The translations under genes and the position numbers were made by a program. A model generated the notes under the pieces. It worked only from the letters and a program-made list of their open reading frames with translations. It had not been told where the DNA came from and did not search any database. Positions 15,602 to 25,300 of a stretch of DNA of 64,000 bases are shown here, piece by piece (the first letter of the stretch is position 1; every line of letters begins with the position of its first letter). This DNA is from an uncultured Treponema sp. (GTDB taxonomy: Bacteria; Spirochaetota; Spirochaetia; Treponematales; Treponemataceae), in assembly GCA_900316905.1 (NCBI GenBank), contig ONET01000001.1, positions 45,121-109,120 of the forward strand. The letters run 5' to 3'.

Positions 15602-16438
15602 ATGTTTTTTTTCTTTAATGATGACGAAGTTTTTGAAAAAATAAAGCACACGAACGAATTTGGACAGGAATTCTGGTATGCACGTGAATTGCAGCCTGTT
15701 CTTGAATATTCGCAGTGGCGTTATTTAAAAGATGCTGTTGCAAGGGCAAAACTAGCATGTAAAAACAGTGGCCAAAATATTGCAGACCATTTTGCGGAGG
15801 TACGCAAAATGGTGGAAATAGGTTCTGGAGCAAAACGTAATGTCGAAGATTTCATGCTTTCCCGATATGCCTGTTATCTTATTGTAATGAATGGAGATCC
15901 ACGCAAAGAAATCATTGCGTTAGGGCAGACATATTTTGCTGTAAAAACTCGTCAGCAGGAACTGATTGAAGATTATGAGCAATTAGATGAAGAGCAAAAG
16001 AGGCTTGCAATTAGAAATGAAATGAAGCGTCATAATGTTGCCCTTGCTGATGCTGCACATGAAGCAGGTGTTGTAAAACCTCTTGATTATGCAATTTTCC
16101 AGAATTATGGTTACATGGGGTTATACGGTGGCTTAAAGGCTAACGACATAAAGCAAAGAAAAGGCTTAAAGAATAATCAAGAAATTCTTGATTACATGGG
16201 CAGCACAGAACTTGCCGCCAACTTATTCCGTGCAACTCAAACTGAAGAAAAACTACGACGAGAGCATATACAAGGTAAAAAAGCTGCAAATCAAACTCAT
16301 TTTGAAGTTGGCAAAAAGGTTCGGCAAACAATCTCAGAACTAGGTGGTACTATGCCAGAAGACTTACCTACGCCAGAAAAAAGTGTAAAGCAGATTGAAA
16401 AAGAACAGGAGAAGAAACTGATTGGAGGTGAGAAATGA
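15602..16438 (+). CDS. DinD-like DNA damage-inducible protein
   Basis: A 278-residue protein resembling DinD (DNA damage-inducible protein D), a family that often stands inside type I restriction-modification operons. The pattern KHTNEFGQEFWYARELQPVL at the start, the AEVRKMVEIGSGAKRNVEDFMLSRYACYLIVMNGD segment and the QTYFAVKTRQQEL helix are typical. The N-terminal half is a BRO/KilA-N-like DNA-binding fold; the C-terminal half is charged and helical. E. coli DinD inhibits RecA filament activity, but a defence role here is only an inference from location. Start ATG 15602 has AAAGGAGG eight bases upstream. It overlaps the next gene by four bases, so translation is coupled. Confidence 0.82.
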   Translation: MFFFFNDDEVFEKIKHTNEFGQEFWYARELQPVLEYSQWRYLKDAVARAKLACKNSGQNIADHFAEVRKMVEIGSGAKRNVEDFMLSRYACYLIVMNGDPRKEIIALGQTYFAVKTRQQELIEDYEQLDEEQKRLAIRNEMKRHNVALADAAHEAGVVKPLDYAIFQNYGYMGLYGGLKANDIKQRKGLKNNQEILDYMGSTELAANLFRATQTEEKLRREHIQGKKAANQTHFEVGKKVRQTISELGGTMPEDLPTPEKSVKQIEKEQEKKLIGGEK

Positions 16439-18015
16439 ATAAAATACGAAAAATAATTTTCAAGGACCACCCTATACTAGGTAATCTTTCTCTTGATTTT
16501 TGTGATTCTAATGGAAATCCGGTTAATACTGTTATTTTTGCTGGAGAAAATGGGGTTGGAAAAAGTACGGTTCTAAATGCACTTTATAACTCCATAGATA
16601 GCATTTTATATAATATTATATATATAGAGTGGGAAACGAATGGAATAAAACATAATCTAAATATACAAGAGCATGATAGACAGCTTTTTGGAATAGATGA
16701 TTTAAATCATAGAATAAGCGGCGCAATTTCATTTTCTTCATTTTGTGAAGTAAAAGGTATTTTTTCTGACGTAGATATTAATTTTCATACAGGTGCAATA
16801 ACGACTGTAACGAGTGAAAATATTGATATGCAAAAACAAAGCCGTCGCTCTGACCTAAATTTAACAAGGCAGATAAATCAGCTTCTTATAGATGTACAGG
16901 CTCTTGATGATTCAGATGTTTCAAGAGCATTTCGAAGTGCACGTGATAAAAAACAAGATACGAATATTTTAAATATCCCTGAGAGAATGTCACGATTTAA
17001 GAAAGCATTTGCAACAATGTTTGATAACATGACTTATGATCGAGTTGAGAATCTGAATGGGCACAAATCAATCATTTTCAAAAAGAACGACAAAGATATT
17101 CCTATTGAAGCTCTTAGTTCTGGAGAAAAACAGATTGTTTATCGCGGTTGCTTTTTGCTTAAAGATGCGAATGCGCTCAATGGAGCATTTGTTTTTATAG
17201 ATGAGCCAGAAATCAGTTTGCATCCAAACTGGCAGAAAAAAATAATGGATTACTATAAGGGAATTTTTACCGATGAAAATGGCGTCCAAACTTCGCAAAT
17301 TTTCGCTGTAACACATTCTCCGTTTATTATCCATAACGAAAATAGAAGAAATGATAAAGTTATTGTAATTGCTCGTGATTTAGATGGGAAAATTATTGTA
17401 AAAGACAAACCGGAGTATTACAAATGTGATTCTTTGGAACTGGTACAGGATGCGTTTTTTATGAAAGATTTTTCTGCTGAACAACCGACAGTATATCTTG
17501 AAGGGCGTACAGATGAAAAATACTTCAATAAGGCATTGGAAGTTTTTGGCTTTCGTGATATTCCGTTCAAATTTAAATGGGTTGGTTATATTGATGATAA
17601 TGGACAGGAACGTTTTACTGGTTATAAATCTTTGAATCAGGCATTTGATTTTCTCGTTTCACAAAATTTATCTTGCAAGAATATTCTGTTATATGATTCT
17701 GATACTAATAAACCACAATTGTCTCAAAATAATGTAATCACATTAAGTATGCAAAAATTTGATAATCTCTATGGTTTATCAATTGGAATAGAAAATACCC
17801 TTATTCTTGACGATAGCATTGAACTTGAAGCATATAAGAAAATCACTGAAAAAACAGACGAATATGGCTGTAAAACTACAATTCAGAAATTAGATAAGAT
17901 GGATTTTTGCGATTACATTTGTGCTTTAGACAATGAAAAACTAAAAACAGTATTTGCAAATCTTAAGGCAGAAATTGATATTCTTATTTCATTATTCAAT
18001 GGAGAAGAATCATGA
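16435..18015 (+). CDS. AAA ATPase with TOPRIM-like domain (OLD-family-like)
   Basis: A 526-residue protein with an SMC/ABC-type ATPase followed by a TOPRIM-like domain, the plan of OLD nucleases. Walker A is GENGVGKST at about residues 37-45. The ABC-like signature LSSGEKQ is near 227 and Walker B FVFIDEPEISLHPNW near 251, followed by the THSPF switch histidine. The TOPRIM-like part begins with TVYLEGRTDEKYF and has LLYDSD with D421 and D423, the acidic pair used for metal binding. OLD-type and GajA-type proteins are DNA-cleaving phage-defence enzymes; no UvrD-like GajB partner is adjacent, so this is not a standard Gabija pair. It is coupled by 4-bp overlaps to DinD upstream and HsdS downstream, making it part of the restriction operon. 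Confidence 0.82.
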   Translation: MNKIRKIIFKDHPILGNLSLDFCDSNGNPVNTVIFAGENGVGKSTVLNALYNSIDSILYNIIYIEWETNGIKHNLNIQEHDRQLFGIDDLNHRISGAISFSSFCEVKGIFSDVDINFHTGAITTVTSENIDMQKQSRRSDLNLTRQINQLLIDVQALDDSDVSRAFRSARDKKQDTNILNIPERMSRFKKAFATMFDNMTYDRVENLNGHKSIIFKKNDKDIPIEALSSGEKQIVYRGCFLLKDANALNGAFVFIDEPEISLHPNWQKKIMDYYKGIFTDENGVQTSQIFAVTHSPFIIHNENRRNDKVIVIARDLDGKIIVKDKPEYYKCDSLELVQDAFFMKDFSAEQPTVYLEGRTDEKYFNKALEVFGFRDIPFKFKWVGYIDDNGQERFTGYKSLNQAFDFLVSQNLSCKNILLYDSDTNKPQLSQNNVITLSMQKFDNLYGLSIGIENTLILDDSIELEAYKKITEKTDEYGCKTTIQKLDKMDFCDYICALDNEKLKTVFANLKAEIDILISLFNGEES

Positions 18016-19334
18016 CTCCAGAAATAAAACGCCGAATCGAACAAATCCAAAACGAGAATGTTCCAGATGGTTATAAAAAACTGAATATTTCAAATTATAT
18101 AGTTCCTGCAGATTGGTCAGAAATCCACATGGACAAACTTTTTAAACGACTTACACGAAAAAATACTGTTAAGAATACAAATGTTCTCACAATCTCTGCT
18201 CAGCACGGGCTTATAAATCAGCAGGATTTTTTTAATAAGACAGTCGCGAGTGAAGACAAATCAAATTATTTTTTATTACAGAAAGGTGATTTTGCATATA
18301 ACAAAAGTTATTCAACTGGCTATCCATTCGGAGCTGTGAAAGTTCTTGAAAAATATGAAAGTGGTATTGTGTCTCCACTTTATATTTGTTTTGAAAAAAC
18401 TAAAAAAAATAAATGCTCTGATTATTATTTACATTATTTTGAAGGTGGTTTTGCAAATCGTGAAATTCGTGCTTTTGCTCAAGAAGGTGCAAGAAATCAT
18501 GGATTATTGAATATTGCGACTGAAGATTTTTTCAATATGTCATTGGTATGTCCCCCATTACCAGAACAGCAGAAAATATCAAAAATCCTTTTCGCACAAG
18601 ATAAAGTAATTGCATTCAAACAAAAATTGCTCCAGGAAAAAAAACAGCAAAAAAAATATCTCATGCGAAAATTGCTTAGTGCAGATGGCACTTCGTTTAT
18701 GCTTAATGGTGTAATGATTAATAAAAGTGAATGGAAAAAAGAGAAGCTTAAGAATCTATGCGAGATGTCATCAGGATCAACTCCAAAAAGAGATAATCAT
18801 GAAAACTTTTCAGGAAATATTTCATGGCTTACTAGTGGCGAATTAAAGCATAAGTATGTCTTTGATACATTGGAAAAAATTTCTGAACAAGCTGTTTCAT
18901 TTAGCAATTTAAGAATTTACGAAAAAGGAACTGTTGTTATTGCTATTTATGGACTTGAAGCAGCAGGTATACGAGGAACCTGTTCTATTCTTTCTACAAA
19001 AACAACTATAAGTCAAGCCTGCATGGCCTTTACTAATTTTAAAAAAATTTCAAATGAATTCTTTTATTATTGGTATTTATTTAATGGACAAATTATAGGG
19101 ATAAAATATGCACAGGGAACAAAACAGCAGAACCTAAGTGTTGATCTAATCGGTAATTTGATGCTTCCTATTCCCTTTCTCCCCGAACAGCAAGTTATCG
19201 CCAAAGTTCTTTCTGCCGCAGATAAAGAAATTGAACTTCTTCAAAAATCCATCGAACAGGAAAAACAAAAGAAAAAAGCACTTATGCAATTGCTGCTTAC
19301 AGGAATAGTGCGAGTAAAAATATATGAATGTTAA
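18012..19334 (+). CDS. hsdS: Type I restriction-modification specificity subunit HsdS
   Basis: A 440-residue DNA-recognition subunit with the standard two-fold layout. Target domain 1 spans about 30-190 and ends CPPLPEQQKISKILFAQDKVI; a central coiled coil rich in Lys/Gln follows. Target domain 2 (about 237-395) begins EWKKEKLKNLCEMSSGSTPKRD and ends LPIPFLPEQQVIAKVLSAADKEIELL, followed by the second coiled coil. The two halves would read a split target sequence. It overlaps the ATPase gene by four bases, and its last codons hold the ribosome site of the next gene. No inverted-repeat partner or recombinase for shuffling is seen, though a half-size HsdS gene is present at the start of the operon. 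Confidence 0.93.
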   Translation: MTPEIKRRIEQIQNENVPDGYKKLNISNYIVPADWSEIHMDKLFKRLTRKNTVKNTNVLTISAQHGLINQQDFFNKTVASEDKSNYFLLQKGDFAYNKSYSTGYPFGAVKVLEKYESGIVSPLYICFEKTKKNKCSDYYLHYFEGGFANREIRAFAQEGARNHGLLNIATEDFFNMSLVCPPLPEQQKISKILFAQDKVIAFKQKLLQEKKQQKKYLMRKLLSADGTSFMLNGVMINKSEWKKEKLKNLCEMSSGSTPKRDNHENFSGNISWLTSGELKHKYVFDTLEKISEQAVSFSNLRIYEKGTVVIAIYGLEAAGIRGTCSILSTKTTISQACMAFTNFKKISNEFFYYWYLFNGQIIGIKYAQGTKQQNLSVDLIGNLMLPIPFLPEQQVIAKVLSAADKEIELLQKSIEQEKQKKKALMQLLLTGIVRVKIYEC

Positions 19335-19345
19335 GGAGAAATTTT

Positions 19346-20113
19346 ATGAATGAAAAAGAGAATTTTTGTGGTGAATTAGCGAAGAACTTACCAATAAAAG
19401 CCATTTATGATGATCTAGCACATCCTGTGTTAAGTACCGTTGGACAGACCTTACAAGGGGTAACTAAAATTGCACTTGCTCCAATAACTGGGATGGTTTG
19501 GGGCTATGATAAAATTGCTGCTTATTTAGATACAGCAATACCAGAATATTTTGCAAAGCATAAAATTCCAAAGGAAAAAATAAAAACTCCAAATCCTAGT
19601 ATAGCTGTACCAATAATAGGTGCAATGACTTATACGTCACATAAAACTGAATTAAAATCTATGTTTACAAATCTCCTTGGAGCATCGATGAACGAAGATG
19701 TAGTCGATGAACATCCAGCATTTGTAGAGATTATAAAACAGTTATGTACTGATGAGTGCAAAATATTAGATGTTTTATATAAAGAACAAAAAATGTCAAT
19801 GCTAAAACCACGCTTAAATATGGGTGAGAAAGGAGAATTTGATGTTGTTCCTTTTTTTAGTGATATAGGATATTTGGCAAATTGTAAAATCCCTGATAAA
19901 TTTCCTGAATATTTAGATAATTTGCATCGTTTAGGATTAGTCGATGTCATCCTTAATAGATATTTTGTTGATGAGTCTGTATATGAAAAATTAAGACTAC
20001 ATCCAAATTATAAAAATATTCCTCTTGAAGAAGGGCAGACTGTTGTCGAACAAAAAAGTATATTCGAATTAAGCGAATTAGGGAAAAAATTTTGTAATCT
20101 TTTTTTAGATTGA
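19346..20113 (+). CDS. Abi-alpha / DUF4393 family protein
   Basis: A 255-residue protein matching the DUF4393 (Abi-alpha) family as I recall it: KAIYDDLAHPVLSTVGQTL, GVTKIALAPITGMVWGYDKI, KIPKEKIKTPNPSIAVPIIG, LKSMFTNLLGASMNED and HPAFVEIIKQLCTDECKIL occur in the family order. The first 60 residues are moderately hydrophobic and could touch the membrane. Family members are linked to abortive infection and are frequent in defence islands, but the mechanism is not established. ATG 19346 is preceded by AAGGAG seven bases away; this site overlaps the end of hsdS. It is followed 16 bp later by an unknown gene, and both are more AT-rich than the methylase gene, so they may have joined the operon as a pair. 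Confidence 0.8.
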   Translation: MNEKENFCGELAKNLPIKAIYDDLAHPVLSTVGQTLQGVTKIALAPITGMVWGYDKIAAYLDTAIPEYFAKHKIPKEKIKTPNPSIAVPIIGAMTYTSHKTELKSMFTNLLGASMNEDVVDEHPAFVEIIKQLCTDECKILDVLYKEQKMSMLKPRLNMGEKGEFDVVPFFSDIGYLANCKIPDKFPEYLDNLHRLGLVDVILNRYFVDESVYEKLRLHPNYKNIPLEEGQTVVEQKSIFELSELGKKFCNLFLD

Positions 20114-20129
20114 AAAGGTAGAATAAATA

Positions 20130-20942
20130 ATGAATTATATTGAAACTAGCTTTTTGCGTTCGTCATCTTTTGAGTACTTGCAAACTATTCCAAACAAAAA
20201 AATATCTTTTAAACTTTTTTATGAATTACTTTCTGGTATGACGGATGAAAACCAATTCATTAAAAGAAAAATACAAATTCTTAAAGCAAAGAAATTAGAT
20301 GCTTACATAGATTGGCGTACACCAAATGCTATTATTTTTAATGCTTTTGGTATTGATGCAAAAATAAATTGTGATTCAGATGCCATAAAATCAATTGTCA
20401 GTTATATAAGTGATAATACAACATATGCAGATTTAAATGAAAATATCTTGGAATCAGAATTTGGAATAAGTTTAGATAGAATTCGTGAGCATGATTTACA
20501 AGGTGTAAATATCATAAAAAATCAAGTTCATAGTTTTATAGAAAATGAAAGAAAAATAAACTCCGGATTTAATAATTTTTTTTCAAAAGGAGAAAATAAC
20601 TTTGAAATCTATAGTGCTGTAGAATTAGATAAAGATTTGTTTATAAGGGAATTGGTAAATCAAATTGTAAAATCAACTAATAATCCAATAATAACGTATC
20701 CAATACTATTAAATAATTATGATGGATCTCTTGATTTATATTTAAGATGTATGGGGATGCATAATAATAATGTAATTCTAACTGGTAAATATTTAGGGAA
20801 AAATGACGGACATGATTATGACCATCTTTTATATATCGCAAATGATGATATTGTATACTCAAATGATCATATATTTAAAAGTTTTGAAGAGTATGGATAT
20901 TTAAAATTAGGAAACAATGAAAATCATTTGGAGGTCCAGTAA
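20130..20942 (+). CDS. Unknown protein in the restriction operon, possible divergent PIN-like nuclease
   Basis: A 270-residue protein that I do not recognise with certainty. Its ends resemble a PIN RNase: MNYIETSFLRSS at the start is like the YLDTNVL strand with E5 in place of the first Asp. SFKLFYELLSGMTDENQF has E32 where PIN proteins carry their second acidic residue. The C-terminal DYDHLLYIANDDIVYSNDHI resembles the D..HLxYA..AD.fVTxD segment with the last acidic pair. About 150 residues of insertion separate these parts, so this is inference only. The product is very AT-rich in coding sequence and strongly charged, without signal peptide or membrane segment. It lies 16 bp after the Abi-alpha gene and directly before the AlbA-type regulator, and could be a partner or toxin in a small defence unit. 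Confidence 0.5.
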   Translation: MNYIETSFLRSSSFEYLQTIPNKKISFKLFYELLSGMTDENQFIKRKIQILKAKKLDAYIDWRTPNAIIFNAFGIDAKINCDSDAIKSIVSYISDNTTYADLNENILESEFGISLDRIREHDLQGVNIIKNQVHSFIENERKINSGFNNFFSKGENNFEIYSAVELDKDLFIRELVNQIVKSTNNPIITYPILLNNYDGSLDLYLRCMGMHNNNVILTGKYLGKNDGHDYDHLLYIANDDIVYSNDHIFKSFEEYGYLKLGNNENHLEVQ

Positions 20943-22313
20943 ATGCCAGAATCACAGAATATCGAATACAAAGAATCATGGCGTGATGAATATCTCAAAT
21001 GGATTTGCGGTTTTGCAAATGCGCAGGGCGGAACTATATACATTGGGAAAAACGATGCGGGAGATGTTGTTGGAGTTAGCCATGCTAAAAAATTACTTGA
21101 AGAAATTCCCAACAAAGCACGTGATATGCTAGGTATAATTCCTGAAGTTAATCTGCTCAATCAAGATGATTGTGATTTAATTGAAATTTGTGTAGAACCT
21201 AGTTCATTTCCAATAAGCTATAAAGGTGAATACCATTACAGAAGTGGTGCGACAAAGCAGCAGCTCAAAGGCAATGCGCTCACACAATTTCTGCTGAAAA
21301 AGACGGGCATTTCATGGGATGCATCAGAAGTGAACAAGGTAGAGCTTTCAGCCTTGTCGGAAGTTGCATTTCAGATTTTCAGAGACAGAGCAATCCAGTC
21401 AAAAAGGATGAATCCAGAAGATGTAAATATTCCAAATATTGAATTGCTTGAAAAATTAAACCTGTTTACTGATGAAGGAAAACTTACAAAGGCTGGATAT
21501 CTGCTTTTTGCTAAAGACACGGAAAAACGCGTAATCGGCTCTTATATAAAAATCGGTTTTTTTGAAGGTGCAGAAATTCTATATCAAGATGAAGTAAAGG
21601 GTTCTCTTTTGGAACAGGCCCAAAAAACGGTTGATTTGATTTTTACAAAATATCTAAAAGCTGCAATTACTTATGAAGGCGTTACTCGGGTGGAAACATT
21701 TCCGTTTGCGTATGGAGCAATCCGAGAAGCTGTATATAACGCAATTGTTCATCGAGCATACAATTGCATGAATCCTACGCAAATCCGCATATATGCAGAC
21801 AAAATAATCATCTCAAATGATGCTGCGTTGAGCGAAGATTGGACAGCTGAAAAGTTTATGAGCAAGCACAAATCGGTAAAGTATAATCCGTTAATCGCTT
21901 CTGTATTTTTCCTAGCTGGATTCATTGAATCCTGGGGACGTGGCATAGAAAAAATGTGTAATGCTTGTCGTGAAAATGGGAATCCTCTTCCTGAATTTGA
22001 AGTTTCCTCTGATGATGTTACTATTACATTCCTCGCAAATAGTGTCGCAAAACAAAATGTTGTCCCTTTAAATGTCCCTTTAAATGTCCCTTTAAATGTC
22101 CCTTTATCCGAACGTGAGAAATCAATATTAGATTTAATAAAAAATAATCCTGCTATTACTGCAAGTGAGTTGGCAGAAAAATTAGCGGTAAATGAAAAGA
22201 CAATTAAACGCAATATTACAGAATTAAAAGAAAAAGGAATTCTGTATCGGGAAGGAAGTAAAAAAACAGGAAGTTGGATAATAAATAATATTGATTTTTC
22301 GGAGGTACAATAA
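20943..22313 (+). CDS. AlbA_2/Schlafen-type ATP-binding protein with winged helix
   Basis: A 456-residue protein of the family often labelled ATP-binding or RecG-related regulator. Residues about 5-125 form an AlbA_2 (Schlafen-like) domain: SQNIEYKESWRDEYLKWICG, FANAQGGTIYIGKND and GEYHYRSGATKQQL. The centre (about 240-350) is a GHKL-like domain with AIREAVYNAIVHRAY and FIESWGRGIEKM. The end (about 385-445) is a winged helix: ILDLIKNNPAITASELAEKLAVNEKTIKRNITELKEKG. Between the last two lies a VPLN repeat encoded by 12-bp tandem units. Such proteins are common within type I operons (similar to rlo genes of Campylobacter) and may regulate or add a defence layer. Start ATG 20943 follows GGAGG and abuts the previous stop. 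Confidence 0.85.
   Translation: MPESQNIEYKESWRDEYLKWICGFANAQGGTIYIGKNDAGDVVGVSHAKKLLEEIPNKARDMLGIIPEVNLLNQDDCDLIEICVEPSSFPISYKGEYHYRSGATKQQLKGNALTQFLLKKTGISWDASEVNKVELSALSEVAFQIFRDRAIQSKRMNPEDVNIPNIELLEKLNLFTDEGKLTKAGYLLFAKDTEKRVIGSYIKIGFFEGAEILYQDEVKGSLLEQAQKTVDLIFTKYLKAAITYEGVTRVETFPFAYGAIREAVYNAIVHRAYNCMNPTQIRIYADKIIISNDAALSEDWTAEKFMSKHKSVKYNPLIASVFFLAGFIESWGRGIEKMCNACRENGNPLPEFEVSSDDVTITFLANSVAKQNVVPLNVPLNVPLNVPLSEREKSILDLIKNNPAITASELAEKLAVNEKTIKRNITELKEKGILYREGSKKTGSWIINNIDFSEVQ
22061..22108 (+). repeat. 12-bp tandem repeat encoding VPLN units
   Basis: Four head-to-tail copies of TGTCCCTTTAAA, the last ending in TTATC. Because the unit is a multiple of three, copy changes would only lengthen or shorten the linker between the GHKL-like and winged-helix domains. 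Confidence 0.9.
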
Positions 22314-25300
22314 ATGAGCTTAAATAAAAAATCATACCTTGAAAAAAATGCAAGTCAGAATCCGGCAATTGAGCTTTTATGCGCCATGACTCCTGAACGA
22401 ATACCTGACGGGGGATATCTGTATATTTCTCCAGAAGACTGCATGGTTCAAAGAGGCAGTTCTTATAATGTTATATTGAAAGATGTCCTGCGTTCTCAGC
22501 TTCGAAAATTGAATCGTTTTAATTATGCTGGGGCAGAATATGAGTTTTCTTCTGCAAATATTGAGCGCGCTATTGATGATATTGATGTTCCTCTTACAGA
22601 TGGACTTTCGACTGCTAGTGAAAAAATTTATGACAAACTGCTTTTAGGAGAAAGTTATCCCGAAGTAATTGGAGAAGGCGATAAAGTTCAGAGTTTTAAT
22701 TTGCGTTACATTGACTGGGAAAATCCGCAGAATAATGTCCTTCATGTTACTAGCGAGTTTAATGTAGAAAGCGCAGACAAACAGCATAACGCAAGATCTG
22801 ATATTGTTTTGTTTATTAATGGTATTCCTTTTTGTGTTATTGAATGTAAGGCTCCGACAATTGAGGTTGGCGCAGCTATTGAACAACATTGGAGAAATCA
22901 AAAACCAGAGTATATTCCTCAGCTTTATAAATTTGCACAGATTGTTATTGCTACAAATAAAAATGAAGTAAAATATGCAACCTCAGGAACTCCGCCAAAG
23001 TTCTGGAATGTATGGAAAGAAACCTCAGATTTTTACGAGCAGCGTCTTGATCGTTTTATTATTAATAGAATGATAACCGAGCAGGATAAAGCATTTATTT
23101 CTCTTTTGTATCCTAGCCGAGTTTATGAGTTGATTCAATTTTTTATTGTATACGATGCAAAAGTAAAGAAAATAGCTCGTTATCAGCAGTTTTTTGCCGT
23201 AAAAGAAATTGTAAAAACTATACAGGAAGATGATGGTAACGGCAGGAGAAAAGGCGGTGTAGTCTGGCATACTCAGGGAAGTGGAAAAAGCCTTACCATG
23301 GTTATGCTTGCAAAATATATTCTTGTTGAATTGCGTAAAATTATACCGTCGCATAATCCACGCGTTATTGTTGTTACTGACCGCAAGGAACTTGATAAAC
23401 AGATTAAGGATACTTTCTCTCATACACGACTTAGACCATCTCAGGCAATAAGTGGTCGTAACCTTGTTGAATTAATTTCAAAAGAAAAAGCAGATGTTAT
23501 CACGACAATCATAAACAAGTTTAATACAGCTGAGCGACTTGATACAAAGAATGAATCCCGCGATATATTTTTACTTGTAGATGAAAGCCATCGGTCTAAT
23601 TATGGACAGCTTGCTACTAAAATGCGCTCTGTGTTTCCTAATGCTTGTTATGTCGGCTTTACAGGAACTCCATTAATGAAGAAAGATAAAAATACGCTTT
23701 CAAAATTTGGAGGTCTGATTCATAAATATACAATCGCTGATGGTGTTGATGATAAAGCAATAGTTCCTCTTATTTATGAAGGACGTTTTGTTGAACAGAA
23801 TGTTGATGAAGCGAATATTGACTTGTGGTTTGATCAGACTACAAAACGCCTGAATGATTCTCAAAAGCAGGATTTAAAAAGGAAATGGAGCAGTTTACGA
23901 AAACTTACTTCTACAGATGCCCGTATAAAAAGAATTGCACTGGATATAGGAAATCATTTTGAACAGGGATACAAATCTACAGGTTTTAAGGCGATGCTTG
24001 CAACTAATTACAAGAGAGATGCTGTTCGCTATCTGGAATGTTTTGAGCAGTGGAGCGATTTGAGTTGCGCTGTTCTCGTTTCTTCTCCAGATATGCGTGA
24101 AAGTGTAGATGAAGCCGATGAAAGCAATGATGCAAAACTCCTGCGTTTCTGGAAGCAAATGATGGAACAGTATGGTGACGCAGAAACTTATGAGGAAAGC
24201 ATAAAGGATAAATTCAAAAATGGCGATATAGATATTCTAATTGTATGCAGTAAATTGCTCACAGGTTTTGATGCTCCAATTTGCCAGATTTTATACATCG
24301 ATAAAGAATTGAAAGAGCATGGACTTTTGCAAGCTATTGCCAGAACGAATCGAATTGCAGAAGGAAAAGAATACGGTTTGATTGTTGATTACCGCGGCCT
24401 TGTAGAAAATCTGAGTGAAGCAATGGATATGTATACAGGCTCAGGTTTTGAAAACTTTGACTCTCTTGATATTAAAGGCGTGATGACGGATATCCTTTCT
24501 GCAGTTTCAAAACTACGGGAAACATATTCGCAATTACAAGATTTGTTTATACCAGTTCATAATCCGGATGACAGCGAAGAAATTGAAGTATTTCTTTCTG
24601 ATGATAATATTCGCGAACAATTTTATGATGCTTTATGTGAATTTGGAAAAGCATTACACATTGTTTTAAATTCCGAATCGGCATTTAAAGCACTCTCTCG
24701 TAATGAACTTGAAACTTATAAAGGAGCTTTTGCATTTTATGAACGAGTTCGCCGCAGTGTGAAAATCCGTTATTGCGATGGAATCGACAATCGCCAGTAT
24801 GAGCCACTGATGCAGAATCTTTTGGACACCCATCTTTCTGTTGCAGGTTTAAAACAGATAACTCCCCCAATCGATATTATGAATCGCGAGGATTTTGAAA
24901 AAGAGTTAAGCACTCTGGCAAATGACCGCTCTAGAGCTGATTCAATTACTCATCATCTTGCAAAAGCAATTCATAATAGGTATGACGAAAATCCAGCCTA
25001 TTATGATTCTTTTTCTAAACGCATAAAGGCAACTTTAGATGAATATAAAAATAAAATTATTTCTGAATCTGAATATCTTTCTGCAATGAAGAAAATTTTG
25101 AGTGATTATCAAACTGGTAAAACAGAAATTCAATATCCGTCTCGCATACAGAATAATGCTCATGCTCAAGCGTTTTATGGAGTAATTAGCGCTTTGTTTG
25201 CTCAAAGTCGGGATGAAATAGAGCAACCAGATTCTGAGTTCCTGGCCGAAATGTCCAATGCTATAACTGAAATTTTTAAGAAGCATATCGTTATTGGTTG

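Noticed and set aside
16435..18015. Gabija (GajA) call for the AAA/TOPRIM ATPase
   Set aside because: The required UvrD-like GajB partner is not adjacent; neighbours are DinD-like and HsdS.
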